Part shown: one piece after another, positions 7,845 to 17,124 of the stretch
Layout: each line of letters begins with the position of its first letter
How positions within the stretch are numbered: position 1 is the first letter of the stretch
NCBI RefSeq assembly: GCF_019890675.1
Contig: NZ_JAIOAA010000003.1
Coordinates: 372,001-436,000, forward strand
Direction of reading: 5' to 3'
Length of the DNA: 64,000 nt
DNA from: Micromonospora sp. PLK6-60
Lineage (GTDB): Bacteria; Actinomycetota; Actinomycetes; Mycobacteriales; Micromonosporaceae
The notes under the pieces: model-generated
Database searches by the model: none
Told to the model about the DNA's origin: nothing
Seen by the model: the letters and a program-made list of their open reading frames with translations, nothing else
Position numbers and translations under genes: made by a program

Positions 7845-8981
7845 ATGAGGGCAGTGGTGTATCAGGGGCCGCACGAGGTCACCGTCGACCAGGTCGAGGA
7901 TCCGCGGATCGAGGACCCGAACGACGTCATCGTCAAGATCACAACAACCGCGATCTGCGGGTCCGACCTGCACATGTACGAGGGGCGGACGAAGGCCGAG
8001 CCGGGCATCGTCTTCGGCCACGAGAACATGGGCACGGTGGTCGAGGTCGGGCCGGGCGTGGTGCACATCAAGAAGGGCGACCGGGTCTCCATGCCGTTCA
8101 ACGTGGCGTGCGGGTTCTGCCGCAACTGCCGCGAGCAGAAGACCGGCTTCTGCCTGACGGTGAACCCGGGCTTCGCCGGCGGCGCGTACGGCTACGTGTC
8201 GATGGGCCCCTACCGGGGTGGGCAGGCAGAATACCTGCGGGTGCCGTTCGCCGACTTCAACTGCCTGCGCCTGCCGCCCGGCACCGAACACGAGAACGAC
8301 TACGCGATGCTCGCCGACATCTTCCCGACCGGCTACCACGGGGTGGCGATGACCGGGCTGCGCCCCGGCGAGAACATCACCGTGATGGGCGGCGGTCCGG
8401 TGGGGCTGATGGCCGCCTACTCGGCGATCCTGAAGGGCGCCGCCGAGGTGTTCGTGGTGGACCGGGTGCCGGACCGGCTGCGGCTCGCCGAGTCGATCGG
8501 CGCGATCCCGGTCGACTTCGGCAGGGGCGACCCGGTGGAGCAGATCATGGAGCAGACCGACGGGGTGGGCACCGACCACGGCGTGGACGCGGTGGGCTAC
8601 CAGGCGTCGGCGGCCAGCGGCGAGGAGCAGCCGGCGGCGGTGCTCAACAGCCTGGTCGAGGTGGTCCGGCCGACCGGGGCGATCGGCGTGGTCGGGCTCT
8701 ACCTGGCCGAGGACCCGGGCGCGCCGGACCCGCACTCGGCCCACGGTGAGCTGCTGTTCAAGGTCGGCAAGTTCTTCGAGAAGGGCCTGCGGATGGGGAC
8801 CGGTCAGGCCAACGTGAAGACCTACAACGAGTACCTGCGCAACCTGATCATGGCGGGGCGGGCGACGCCGAGCTTCGTGGTGAGCAAGGAGGTGCCGCTG
8901 GACGCCGCGCCGGAGGCGTACCAGCGGTTCGACCGGCGGGAGGAGGGCTGGTCGAAGGTGGTGCTCAAGCCGACGGCCTGA
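7845..8981 (+). CDS. Zinc-dependent dehydrogenase, formaldehyde-dehydrogenase-like
   Basis: A 378-residue medium-chain dehydrogenase/reductase from ATG 7845. It carries catalytic-zinc residues in ICGSDLHMYEG and GHENMGTVVEVG, a four-cysteine structural zinc site (CGFCRNCREQKTGFC), and the NAD-binding loop GGGPVGLMAAYSA. The insertions around GYVSMGPYRGGQAEYLRVP and the C-terminal HSAHGELLFKVG region are typical of glutathione-independent formaldehyde dehydrogenase-like (alcohol dismutase-like) enzymes. The true substrate cannot be read from sequence. Confidence 0.88.
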   Translation: MRAVVYQGPHEVTVDQVEDPRIEDPNDVIVKITTTAICGSDLHMYEGRTKAEPGIVFGHENMGTVVEVGPGVVHIKKGDRVSMPFNVACGFCRNCREQKTGFCLTVNPGFAGGAYGYVSMGPYRGGQAEYLRVPFADFNCLRLPPGTEHENDYAMLADIFPTGYHGVAMTGLRPGENITVMGGGPVGLMAAYSAILKGAAEVFVVDRVPDRLRLAESIGAIPVDFGRGDPVEQIMEQTDGVGTDHGVDAVGYQASAASGEEQPAAVLNSLVEVVRPTGAIGVVGLYLAEDPGAPDPHSAHGELLFKVGKFFEKGLRMGTGQANVKTYNEYLRNLIMAGRATPSFVVSKEVPLDAAPEAYQRFDRREEGWSKVVLKPTA

Positions 8982-9073
8982 CGGTTGTAGATTTTCGGCG
9001 GGTGCCCGGATCGGAATGATCAGGGCCGACCCGGGTAGGGGAGCCACCGGCCGTCGAGGTGAGGAGACCGGCG

Positions 9074-10087
9074 ATGAAGGCGATCGTGTACGAGCAGACC
9101 GGTGCTGCGTCGGTGCTCCAACTGGTCGACCGGCCGGTGCCCGAGCCGGGCCCGGGCGAGCTGCTGATCCGGATGGCCGTCGCCGGGGTGAACCCGACCG
9201 ACTGGAAGGCCCGCCAGGCGTGGCCGCTGCCGGCGGGGTGGCAGACCCCCGGGCAGGACGGCGCCGGGGTGGTCGAGGCGGTCGGCGGCGGGGTCGACCA
9301 GGACTGGATCGGCGAGCGGGTGTGGCTGTGGGAGGCCGCCTGGCAGCGGCCCTGGGGCACCGCCGCCGAGTACACAGTGGTGCCGGTGCGGCAGGCGGTA
9401 CGCCTCGGCGACGCCTCCTTCGACCTGGGCGCCTGCCTGGGCATCCCGTTCCTCACCGCGCACCGGTGCCTGACCGTCGGCGAGTTCATGCCGGACAGGC
9501 TGCACGCCGGGGCGCTGGCCGACCACACGGTGCTGGTGCAGGGCGGGGCGGGCGCGGTGGGCAACGCGGCGATCCAGCTCGCCCGGTGGGCGGACGCCTG
9601 CGTGGTCGCCACGGTGAGCAGCCCGGAGAAGGCGCAGCTCGCGGCGGCGGCCGGGGCCGACTTCGTGGTCAACTACCGGGAGCAGGACGTGGTCGAGGAG
9701 GTCCGCAAGATCGCCCCCGACGGGGTGCACACGATCGTCGAGGTCTCCGCGGCCCGCAACGCGGCGGCCGACGCCCAACTGCTGCGCACCGGCGGCGCGG
9801 TCTGTGTGTACGCCGACGACGGCGGCGACGAGGTGACCATCCCGATCCGGCCGATGATGGTGCCGAACGCCCGCTGGCAGTTCGTGCTGGTCTACACCGA
9901 GCCGAAGGCGGCCAAGGCGCAGGCCGTGGTGGACGTGGCGGCGGCGGTCGCCCAGGGCGCGGTGCGGGTCGGCGAGGAGGCCGGCCTGCCGCTGCACCAC
10001 CACCCGCTGTCCGCCACGCGGGCGGCGCACGAGGCGGTGCAGAACTCGGTGGTCGGCAAGGTCCTGATCACCACCAGCGAGTCGTGA
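9074..10087 (+). CDS. NADPH:quinone-reductase-type MDR protein
   Basis: A 337-residue protein starting at ATG 9074 behind GAGGTGAGGAG. It is a medium-chain reductase without zinc ligands: GVNPTDWKARQ and PGQDGAGVVEAVG in the substrate domain, then the NADP-binding loop VQGGAGAVGNAAIQLARW. It has the architecture of zeta-crystallin-type quinone oxidoreductases. A strong hairpin follows 90 bp downstream, so this gene probably ends a transcript. The gene convergent to it is an acyl-CoA synthetase. Confidence 0.88.
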   Translation: MKAIVYEQTGAASVLQLVDRPVPEPGPGELLIRMAVAGVNPTDWKARQAWPLPAGWQTPGQDGAGVVEAVGGGVDQDWIGERVWLWEAAWQRPWGTAAEYTVVPVRQAVRLGDASFDLGACLGIPFLTAHRCLTVGEFMPDRLHAGALADHTVLVQGGAGAVGNAAIQLARWADACVVATVSSPEKAQLAAAAGADFVVNYREQDVVEEVRKIAPDGVHTIVEVSAARNAAADAQLLRTGGAVCVYADDGGDEVTIPIRPMMVPNARWQFVLVYTEPKAAKAQAVVDVAAAVAQGAVRVGEEAGLPLHHHPLSATRAAHEAVQNSVVGKVLITTSES

Positions 10088-10180
10088 GCCGGACGGACGC
10101 AACCGGATTTCCCCGTCACCGGGACAGAGGCGAACAAGTTTCGCAAGAATGACGGTGCGGGGCCAACCCGCCAGAAGCGG

Positions 10181-10213
10181 GCGGCCCCGGCGCGGTGCGA
10201 ACGCCGGGGCCGC
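10181..10213. terminator. Bidirectional hairpin terminator
   Basis: A perfect 12-bp stem, GCGGCCCCGGCG / CGCCGGGGCCGC, with a 9-base loop lies between two convergent genes. No T-run follows, as is usual in high-GC actinomycetes. Confidence 0.75.
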
Positions 10214-10293
10214 CTCTGGGGAGGGATGTCCTGCAGAACCACGTCCCTGACCATTCAGGCGACCCCCGCGCGAAAAGTGTTACACCGCCGTCG

Positions 10294-11943
10294 TCACGGC
10301 GCGGCGAGCTCCCGTACGGTCAGGTCACCCTCGGCGTACCGGGACCGGACCACCTTCTTGTCGAACTTGCCGACGCTGGTCTTCGGCACCGCGTCGATGA
10401 CCGCCCAACGCTCGGGCAACTGCCACCGGGCCACCGAGCCGGCGAGGAAGTCACGCAGCTGCTCCGCGCCCACCTCGGCGCCCTCCCGGAGCACCACCGT
10501 GGCGAGTGGACGCTCACCCCAGCGCTCGTCCGGCACCCCCACCACGCAGGCCTCCACCACGTCCGGGTGGGCCATCAACGCGTTCTCCAGCTCCACCGAG
10601 GAGATCCACTCGCCACCGGACTTGATCACGTCCTTGGCCCGGTCGGTGAGGGTGATGAAGCCGTCCGGCGAGAGCGTGCCGACGTCCCCGGTCCGCAGCC
10701 AGCCGTCGCGGAACTTCTCGGCGTCCGGGGCGTCGTCGCCGACGTACCGTGCGGCCACCCACGGGCCGCGGACCTCCAGCTCGCCGACGGACGTCCCGTC
10801 GGCGGGCAGCGGCTCGCCCAGCGGGCCGACGATCCGGGCCTGCACGCCGGCCGGCACCCGGCCCTGGGTGTACCGGTAGCGCCAGGCCTCCTCGCCGGTC
10901 GCCCCGGCCGGCGGCCGGGAGACCGAGCCGAGCGGCGACATCTCGGTCATCCCCCAGGCGTGCACCACCTCGATGCCGTGCCGCTCGGAGAACGCGTGCA
11001 TCAGCGCCGGCGGGCACGCCGAGCCGCCGACGATGACCTCCGTCAGCGAGGAGGTGTCCACGTCGTGGGCGTCCAGGTAGCTGAGCAGGTCGGTCCAGAT
11101 GGTCGGCACCGCCCCGGCCAGGGTGGGCCGCTCGGCGGCGATCATCGCGGCGATCGGCTCGGCCTGGAGGAACCGGTCCGGCATGATCAGCGACGCGCCG
11201 GAGAGGAACGCCGCGTACGGCAGACCCCAGGACATCGCGTGGAACATCGGCACGATGGCCAGCTCCCGGTCGGTCGGCCCGAGCCCGAAGCCCTCCGGCA
11301 TGCAGATCTGCAACGAGTGCAGGTAGATCGAACGGTGCGAGTAGGCGACCCCCTTGGGGTTGCCGGTGGTCCCGGAGGTGTAGCAGAGCGCGGCCGCGTC
11401 CCGCTCGTCCACCTCCGGCCAGTCGTAGCGGTCCGGCCGCCCGGCCAGCAGCTCCTCCCACCGGTGTACGGCCACCCGGTCACCGGTCGCGGCCAGCAGC
11501 GGCGCCGGGTCGCCGCCGCCGACCACCACCACGTGCCGCACCGTGGTCATCGCGCCGATGGCCTTCGCCAGCAGCGGGATCAGCGTCGAGTCGACGATCA
11601 CCACCCGGTCCTCGGCATGGTTGGCGATGTAGCTCACCTGGTCGGGAAAGAGCCGCAGGTTGAGGGTGTGCAGCACCGCGCCCATGCTCGGCACGGCGAA
11701 GTACGCCACCAGGTGCTCGGCGTTGTTCCACATGAAGGTGGCGACGCGCTCGTCGCCGGTCACGCCCAGCTCCTCGCGGAGCGCGTGGGCCAGCCGGGCG
11801 GCCTGGCGGCCCACCTCGGCGTACGACATCCTGCGGGGCTCGGCGCCGGTCCAGGTGACCACCTCCGCCGTGCCGTGCACGGTGGAGCCGTGGTCGAGGA
11901 TCCGGGCGATCTGGAGGGGGGCGTCCATCATCGTGCTACGCAT
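10294..11943 (-). CDS. Long-chain fatty-acid-CoA ligase (acyl-CoA synthetase)
   Basis: A 549-residue ANL-superfamily enzyme. ATG 11943 is preferred to the GTG 27 bp upstream. Motifs in order: the P-loop CYTSGTTGNPKGVAYSH near residue 190, WGMTEMSPLG (A5), GWLRTGDVGTL (A7/A8), DRAKDVIKSGGEWIS (hinge), and the A10 lysine in KTSVGKFDKK near the end. It adenylates a fatty acid and transfers it to CoA. The close match to the FadD/medium-to-long-chain subgroup is from family knowledge; chain length is not readable. It is divergent from the NUDIX gene, with start codons about 57 bp apart. Confidence 0.92.
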   Translation of the reverse strand: MRSTMMDAPLQIARILDHGSTVHGTAEVVTWTGAEPRRMSYAEVGRQAARLAHALREELGVTGDERVATFMWNNAEHLVAYFAVPSMGAVLHTLNLRLFPDQVSYIANHAEDRVVIVDSTLIPLLAKAIGAMTTVRHVVVVGGGDPAPLLAATGDRVAVHRWEELLAGRPDRYDWPEVDERDAAALCYTSGTTGNPKGVAYSHRSIYLHSLQICMPEGFGLGPTDRELAIVPMFHAMSWGLPYAAFLSGASLIMPDRFLQAEPIAAMIAAERPTLAGAVPTIWTDLLSYLDAHDVDTSSLTEVIVGGSACPPALMHAFSERHGIEVVHAWGMTEMSPLGSVSRPPAGATGEEAWRYRYTQGRVPAGVQARIVGPLGEPLPADGTSVGELEVRGPWVAARYVGDDAPDAEKFRDGWLRTGDVGTLSPDGFITLTDRAKDVIKSGGEWISSVELENALMAHPDVVEACVVGVPDERWGERPLATVVLREGAEVGAEQLRDFLAGSVARWQLPERWAVIDAVPKTSVGKFDKKVVRSRYAEGDLTVRELAAP

Positions 11944-11999
11944 GGGTAACAAGCTAGTGTCGCCGGTCACACCAGCGGAACCCCCGTAAGTTGGGCCGG

Positions 12000-12491
12000 G
12001 TGAGCATCTCCTGGGCCGACTCGTACGTCGGGCAACTGCGCGCCCTGGCCGGTGACCGCACGCTGATGTTCGTCGGCGCCCGCGCCGTGGTCCGCGACAA
12101 CGCGGCCCGGGTGCTGCTGATCCAGCGCTCGGACAACAACCAGTGGGCCCTGCCGGCCGGCGCGATGGAACTGGGCGAGTCGATCGCCGACTGCGCGGTC
12201 CGCGAGGTCCGGGAGGAGACCGGCCTCCGGGCGCTGCGGGTCGCCGCGTTCGCCCTCTACACCGGCCCGGACCGGACCCACACCAACATGTACGGCCACA
12301 CCTACCAGATCTTCACCACCGCCTTCCGGGTGGAGGAGTGGGACGGGGAGCTGGCCCGGTTCACCGACGAGACCGTGGACGCCGGCTTCTTCCACCGGGA
12401 CGCGCTGCCCACGCCGCTCTCCGCCAGCGTGCTGGAAACCCTCGCCGACCTGGACGTCTTCGAGCAGACCAACCGCCTCATCCTCAAGTAG
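12000..12491 (+). CDS. NUDIX hydrolase
   Basis: A 163-residue protein from GTG 12000. The full NUDIX box is present as GAMELGESIADCAVREVREETG, giving the Mg-binding REVREE core. It hydrolyses a nucleoside-diphosphate-linked compound; the substrate is unassigned. The upstream gene is divergent. A copy of the dispersed GTTAAC element begins 4 bp after the stop. Confidence 0.92.
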   Translation: MSISWADSYVGQLRALAGDRTLMFVGARAVVRDNAARVLLIQRSDNNQWALPAGAMELGESIADCAVREVREETGLRALRVAAFALYTGPDRTHTNMYGHTYQIFTTAFRVEEWDGELARFTDETVDAGFFHRDALPTPLSASVLETLADLDVFEQTNRLILK

Positions 12492-12495
12492 GCAG

Positions 12496-12552
12496 GTAAG
12501 GAAGGGTCCCCTGTTAACGCATTCTGCATAGCAGGGGCCCCCTGTTAACACC
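12496..12552 (-). repeat. Dispersed GTTAAC/GGGGGCCCC element, copy 2
   Basis: Read on the minus strand the unit is GGTGTTAACAGGGGGCCCC, about 12 bases, GCGTTAACAGGGGACCCTTCC. It fills the gap between two convergent genes, and the stop codon of the EamA gene (12545-12547) is the TTAA inside the element. This supports a terminator-like role, or recent insertion at a 3' end. Confidence 0.85.
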
Positions 12553-13480
12553 TCGTCCCGGCCGCGGCCTCCGACTCCTCCGGCACCGGCTGCGCAGGCC
12601 CGGACGTCCCGCCGGGCGGCAGCGTGGGGCGGTCGGCCGGCGGCCGGGCGCCGGAGCGCTCGGCGCCGATCCCCGCGACCACCACGAACGCGATGCCGGC
12701 CACCGCCCCCGGCCCGGGCACCTGGCCCAGCGCGGCCAGCCCGACGACCAGGGCGATCGCCGGTTCCAACGCCATCAGGGTGCCGAACGCGGCGACGGTG
12801 AGCCGGCGCAGCGCGAGCAGTTCGAGCACGAACGGGATCACCGGCAGCAGCAGGGCCAGCCCCAGCCCGGCCAGGAGCACCTGCCAGGTCAGCTCGCCGA
12901 GCACCGACGGGCCGGCGACGCCGGTGGCGACCACGGCGGCCACCGGCATCGACACGGCCAGGCCGCGCACCCCGGAGACCTCGTCGCCCACCCGCTGGGT
13001 GAGCAGGATGTACGCCGCCCAGCAGACCGCCGCGCCGAGCGCGTACGCCGCCCCGACCGGGTCGATGCCGCCGTGCCACGGCTCGGTGAGCAGCAGCACC
13101 CCGGCCGCCGCGAGCGCCGGCCAGAGCTTCGCGCCGCCCCGGCCGCGGGCCACCGCCACGCCGAGCGGCCCGAGGAACTCCAGCGCGCTGGCGGTGCCCA
13201 GCGGCAGCCGGGCCACCGCCGCCATGAAGAGCAGGGTGACCCCGGCCGTCACCACGCCGAGCGCCACGCAGGCCCGCAGGGCGGACCGGCTGAACGCCGA
13301 CGGACGCGGCCGGACCAGGACCGCGAGCAGCACCCCGGCCCAGGCCAGCCGCAGCCAGGCGGCACCCTCCGGGCCGACCCGGTCGAACAGCCCGACCGAG
13401 GCGGCCAGCCCGAGCTGGACGCAGATCATCGAGGCGACGGCCATGGCGGTGCCCGACCGGGCGGGGGTGGAACTCGTCAT
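12545..13480 (-). CDS. EamA/DMT-family transporter
   Basis: A 311-residue integral membrane protein with ten predicted spans arranged as two EamA repeats. The first half includes [27 protein letters not shown] and the second repeat has [19 protein letters not shown]. It has a hydrophilic Pro-rich tail of about 45 residues. RhtA/YdcZ-like exporters of amino acids or metabolites have this layout; the substrate is unknown. The start, ATG 13480, is 83 bp from the divergent LysR-type start, a common regulator-exporter pairing. The last codons are formed by a dispersed repeat. Confidence 0.88.
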   Translation of the reverse strand: MTSSTPARSGTAMAVASMICVQLGLAASVGLFDRVGPEGAAWLRLAWAGVLLAVLVRPRPSAFSRSALRACVALGVVTAGVTLLFMAAVARLPLGTASALEFLGPLGVAVARGRGGAKLWPALAAAGVLLLTEPWHGGIDPVGAAYALGAAVCWAAYILLTQRVGDEVSGVRGLAVSMPVAAVVATGVAGPSVLGELTWQVLLAGLGLALLLPVIPFVLELLALRRLTVAAFGTLMALEPAIALVVGLAALGQVPGPGAVAGIAFVVVAGIGAERSGARPPADRPTLPPGGTSGPAQPVPEESEAAAGTRC

Positions 13481-13563
13481 GCCACCAGTAGAGCCACCGC
13501 CGACCGTTCGCGTCCACGTGCTATTTCTGGACGATCCGTTCGGTGAGAGTGAACAATGGCCGG

Positions 13564-14448
13564 ATGGACCTGCGTCGCCTGCGCCTGCTGCGCGAACTGG
13601 CCCGGCTCGGCTCGATGCGCCAGGTCGCCGACGAGCTGCACGTCACCACCTCGACGGTGTCCCAGCAGCTCGCCGTGCTGGCCCGGGAGGTGGGCGTCGA
13701 GCTGGTCGAGCCGCACGGGCGCCGGGTCCGACTCACCCCCGCCGGCCGCCGGCTCGCCGAGCACGCGGTGACCATCCTGGCCGCCGTCGACGCCGCCCGG
13801 CTCGACCTGGACCCGCACGCCGAACCGGCCGGCACCGTACGCGTCGCCGGCTTCGCCACCGCCGTCCGGCGCTCGCTGCTGCCGCTCACCACCCGGCTCG
13901 CCGCCGACCACCCCCGGGTCCACCTGAGCATCCACGAGCACGAGCCGGCCGAGGCGTACGCGCTGCTCGCGGCCGACGAGGTCGATCTCGCGCTGACCTA
14001 CGACTACACCCTGGCCCCGGCCCCCGCCGACGCGACGCTGGCGGCCACCCCGCTCTGGTCGGCGGCCTGGCACCTCGGTGTCCCGGCCGGCACACCGACG
14101 CCCCCGGCGGGCGACTCGCCGACGGTCCTCGACCGGTTCCGGGCGACCGACTGGATCGTCAACTCGCGCAACACCGCCGACGAGGTGGTGGTCCGCACCA
14201 TCGCCTCGATGGCCGGCTTCGAACCCCGGGTCACCCACCGGGCGGACAGCCTCGAACTGGTCCAGGATCTGATCGTCGCCGGGCTCGGGGTGGGGCTGCT
14301 CCCCGCCGACCAGCCCACCGCGCCCGGCGTACGCCTGCTGCCGCTCACCGAGCCGGCGGCGCTGCTGCGCGCGTACGCCGTGGTGCGCCGGGGTCGCGCG
14401 GCCTGGCCGCCGCTGGCGCTGATCCTCGGCCTGCTCACCGGGCCCTGA
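13564..14448 (+). CDS. LysR-family transcriptional regulator
   Basis: A 294-residue protein. ATG 13564 gives the standard start [42 protein letters not shown], a LysR winged-helix domain in residues 1-60. Residues 85-290 form the two-lobed effector domain ([18 protein letters not shown], then [12 protein letters not shown] and the GLGVGLLP loop). It is divergent from the EamA transporter with an 83-bp shared region, so regulation of that exporter is the simplest hypothesis. Confidence 0.9.
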   Translation: MDLRRLRLLRELARLGSMRQVADELHVTTSTVSQQLAVLAREVGVELVEPHGRRVRLTPAGRRLAEHAVTILAAVDAARLDLDPHAEPAGTVRVAGFATAVRRSLLPLTTRLAADHPRVHLSIHEHEPAEAYALLAADEVDLALTYDYTLAPAPADATLAATPLWSAAWHLGVPAGTPTPPAGDSPTVLDRFRATDWIVNSRNTADEVVVRTIASMAGFEPRVTHRADSLELVQDLIVAGLGVGLLPADQPTAPGVRLLPLTEPAALLRAYAVVRRGRAAWPPLALILGLLTGP

Positions 14449-14462
14449 CCGGCACAAGATCC

Positions 14463-14528
14463 GCGCAACATCAGGGAAGCTGCTGCCTACCGGCCGGCGG
14501 AGGCAACAACTTCCCGGAAACTGCCGCC
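14463..14528. repeat. Degenerate copy of the GGCAGCAACTTC repeat
   Basis: Two imperfect units, GCAACATCAGGGAAGCTGCTGCC and GGCAACAACTTCCCGGAAACTGCCGCC, about 39 bp apart, match the four-unit array at 45041-45193. A GGGCCCGGACCCGG low-complexity run follows to about 14588. Confidence 0.65.
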
Positions 14529-14592
14529 GGACCCGGACCCGGGCCCGGACCCGGCACCCGGGCCGGGCACCCGGGCCGGGCACCCGGCGGCC

Positions 14593-16266
14593 TCACAGCA
14601 TGGTCTGCGACTTGGCCTCCATCTCGGCGGCGGCCTCGTCCTTCGACTCCTTGGGCAGCGGCTTACCGCCCGGCGCGGCGGCCTTGCCGCCCAGCGGGTC
14701 GGCGCCGCCGGTGGCGCCCTGCGGACCGGCACCGCGCAGCTCGCGGTTCGGCAGGGCCAGGGTGACCAGCACGGCCAGGATGGCGATCAGGCCGGTGGTC
14801 AGGAAGACCAGGTGCAGCGACTCGACGAAGGACGCCTGGATCGCGGCCCGGACCGGGCCGGGCAGGGCGAGGATGGTGGCCGGGTCGTTGATCGAGATGT
14901 TGGTCCCGCCGGCGGCGGCCACGGCGGCCCGCTGGTCCGGCGGGAGCTGCCCGATGGCCGCCGGCAGCCGGTCCGCGAGCTGGCCGCTGAGCTGGGACGA
15001 CAGCAGCGCGCCGAGGATGGCCACGCCGAACGAGCCGCCCAGCGAGCGGAAGAACGTCGCCGACGAGGTGCCCGCGCCCAGGTCCCGGGGGGCCACCGCG
15101 TTCTGCACGGCCAGGATCAGCGACTGCATGCACAGCCCCAGCCCGACGCCGATCACCACCATGTAGCCGAACGCCAGCCAGAGCGAGGTGTCGACCTGGA
15201 GTTGCCGGAACAGCAGCATCCCCGCGACCAGCACCGCGGAACCGGCCACCGGGAACCACTTGTACCGGCCGATCCGGCTCATCGCCCGGCCGGTGAGGAT
15301 CGAGGTGACGATGATGCCGGCCATCATCGGCAGCATCAGCAGACCGCTGCGGGTCGGCGAGGCGCCCTTGACGATCTGGAGGTAGAGCGGGATGAAGATG
15401 ATCGACCCGAACATCACCAGACCGAGCACGAAGCCCGCCGCGTTGGCCAGCGCGAAGGTGGCGCTGCGGAACAGCCGCAGCGGCAGGATCGGCTCGGCGA
15501 CCCGGGCCTCCTGGAGCACGAAGAGCGTGCCCAGCACCGCGCCCGCGACGAACAGCCCGAGGATCAGCCCGGAGCCCCACGGGTAGGTGGTGCCGCCCCA
15601 GCTCAACGCCAGCAGCACGCAGCTCACCCCGGCCACCAGCAGCGCCGCGCCCAGCCAGTCGATGGCGTGCTCCCGGCGCTGGAACGGGATCAACCGCATC
15701 ACGTGGTAGCAGACCACGATCGCCAGGATCGCCAGCGGCACGTTGATATAGAAGATCCACCGCCAGTTGGTCTCCGCGAAGTAGCCGCCCACCAGCGGGC
15801 CGGCCACCGACGACAGGCCGAAGACCGCGCCGAACAACCCCTGGTAGCGGCCCCGCTCCCGGGGCGACACCACGTCCGAGATGATGGTGAAGGCCAGCGT
15901 CATCAGGCCACCCGCGCCGATGCCCTGCACGCCCCGGGTGACGATCAGCTGGGTCATGTCCTGCGACAGGCCGGCCAGCAGCGAGCCGACCAGGAACGTA
16001 CCGATCGAGAAGAGGAAGACCGGCCGCCGCCCGTACAGGTCGGCCATCTTGCCGTACAGCGGGGTGGAGGCGGTGGAGGCGAGCAGGTACGCGGTCACCA
16101 CCCACGAATAGTGGTCGATACCGCCCAACTCGCCCACGATGGTCGGCAACGCCGTACCGACGATGGTCTGGTCGAGCGCGGCCAGCAGCATGCCGGTCAT
16201 CAGACCGAACATCAGCAGGCGGATCTGGCGGGCATTGAGCACGGGGGTGCCGGCGTGGACGGTCAT
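14593..16266 (-). CDS. MFS drug-resistance transporter (DHA2, 14-span)
   Basis: A 557-residue protein. ATG 16266 (MTVHAGTPVLNARQIRLL) is chosen over more distal codons because the conserved region begins there. Motifs: LDQTIVGTALPTIVGELGG in span 1, the motif A loop GKMADLYGRRPVF, and GIGAGGLMTLAFTIISDVVSPRERGRYQG in the central loop region. Fourteen hydrophobic spans and the EmrB/QacA-type layout indicate proton-coupled efflux. A charged, Gly/Pro-rich cytoplasmic tail of about 60 residues ends in SKDEAAAEMEAKSQTML. No regulator is adjacent; the PfpI-like gene 111 bp upstream is on the same strand. Confidence 0.93.
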   Translation of the reverse strand: MTVHAGTPVLNARQIRLLMFGLMTGMLLAALDQTIVGTALPTIVGELGGIDHYSWVVTAYLLASTASTPLYGKMADLYGRRPVFLFSIGTFLVGSLLAGLSQDMTQLIVTRGVQGIGAGGLMTLAFTIISDVVSPRERGRYQGLFGAVFGLSSVAGPLVGGYFAETNWRWIFYINVPLAILAIVVCYHVMRLIPFQRREHAIDWLGAALLVAGVSCVLLALSWGGTTYPWGSGLILGLFVAGAVLGTLFVLQEARVAEPILPLRLFRSATFALANAAGFVLGLVMFGSIIFIPLYLQIVKGASPTRSGLLMLPMMAGIIVTSILTGRAMSRIGRYKWFPVAGSAVLVAGMLLFRQLQVDTSLWLAFGYMVVIGVGLGLCMQSLILAVQNAVAPRDLGAGTSSATFFRSLGGSFGVAILGALLSSQLSGQLADRLPAAIGQLPPDQRAAVAAAGGTNISINDPATILALPGPVRAAIQASFVESLHLVFLTTGLIAILAVLVTLALPNRELRGAGPQGATGGADPLGGKAAAPGGKPLPKESKDEAAAEMEAKSQTML

Positions 16267-16377
16267 CCGGCCTTCTTTCCCGCATGGGCGGGAACATGCG
16301 TCCCTCCGGACCCGAATCTCCCGGAACGTGAGCCGGCGGCGTCGTGGGTTGCGCCACGACGCCGCCGGCACACCCGA

Positions 16378-16935
16378 TCACCGGGCCGGGTGCTTCCCTT
16401 CGCCGAACTCCTCGACGATCTTGGCGCAGAACGCCGGCAGGTCGTCCGGCTTGCGGCTGCTGACCAGCCCGTTGTCGGTCACGCACTCCTCGTCCACCCA
16501 GCTCGCCCCGGCGTTGGTCAGGTCGGTGCGCAGGCTGGGCCAGGAGGTCATCCGCCGGCCACGGACCACACCCGCCTCGATCAGCGTCCACGGGCCGTGG
16601 CAGATCACGCCGACCGGCTTGCCGGCGTCGAAGAACGACCGGACGAATCGCACCGCGTCCGGGTCGGTGCGCAGGAAGTCCGGATTCGCCACGCCGCCCG
16701 GCAGCACCAGGGCGTCGTACGCCCCGGCGTCCGCCTGCGCCGCGGTCACGTCGACGTCGTACGTCTTCGACTGGTCCAGGTGGTTGAACGACTGGATCGA
16801 GCCGGGCTTCAGCGAGACCAGCTCCACCGCCGCTCCGGCCTGCTCGACCGCCTCGCGCGGCTGGACGTACTCGACCTCCTCGACGCCGTCGGCCGCGAGG
16901 AAGGCGATGCGCTTGCCTTGCAGGGTCGTTGCCAT
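16378..16935 (-). CDS. DJ-1/PfpI-family amidotransferase-like protein
   Basis: A 185-residue protein from ATG 16935. It has the PfpI/YhbO pattern: GKRIAFLAADGVEEVEY at the start with the conserved glutamate, YDALVLPGGVANPDFLR, and the nucleophile elbow VICHGPWTL with its cysteine and histidine. Members act as stress chaperones, glyoxalases/deglycases or proteases. The 'HGPW' elbow and length match the PfpI subgroup. The gene is on the same strand as the MFS pump but separated by 111 bp. Confidence 0.92.
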   Translation of the reverse strand: MATTLQGKRIAFLAADGVEEVEYVQPREAVEQAGAAVELVSLKPGSIQSFNHLDQSKTYDVDVTAAQADAGAYDALVLPGGVANPDFLRTDPDAVRFVRSFFDAGKPVGVICHGPWTLIEAGVVRGRRMTSWPSLRTDLTNAGASWVDEECVTDNGLVSSRKPDDLPAFCAKIVEEFGEGKHPAR

Positions 16936-17124
16936 GTGCGTACTCCTCTCCGGGGTGATCCTGGAATCGTTCCCGGCGCGGGTTGCCCGAAACGCCCCAC
17001 TCGGGGTGGGCGCCGCCACCCCGCCGCGGGCCTCGGTCCGGCACGCGCGCGCTGCCCGATCCGTCCCGACGCCGGTCGATCCCGCGCAGGTTTGACCCGA
17101 CCGCTCCCGGGGACCCCGGAGGGC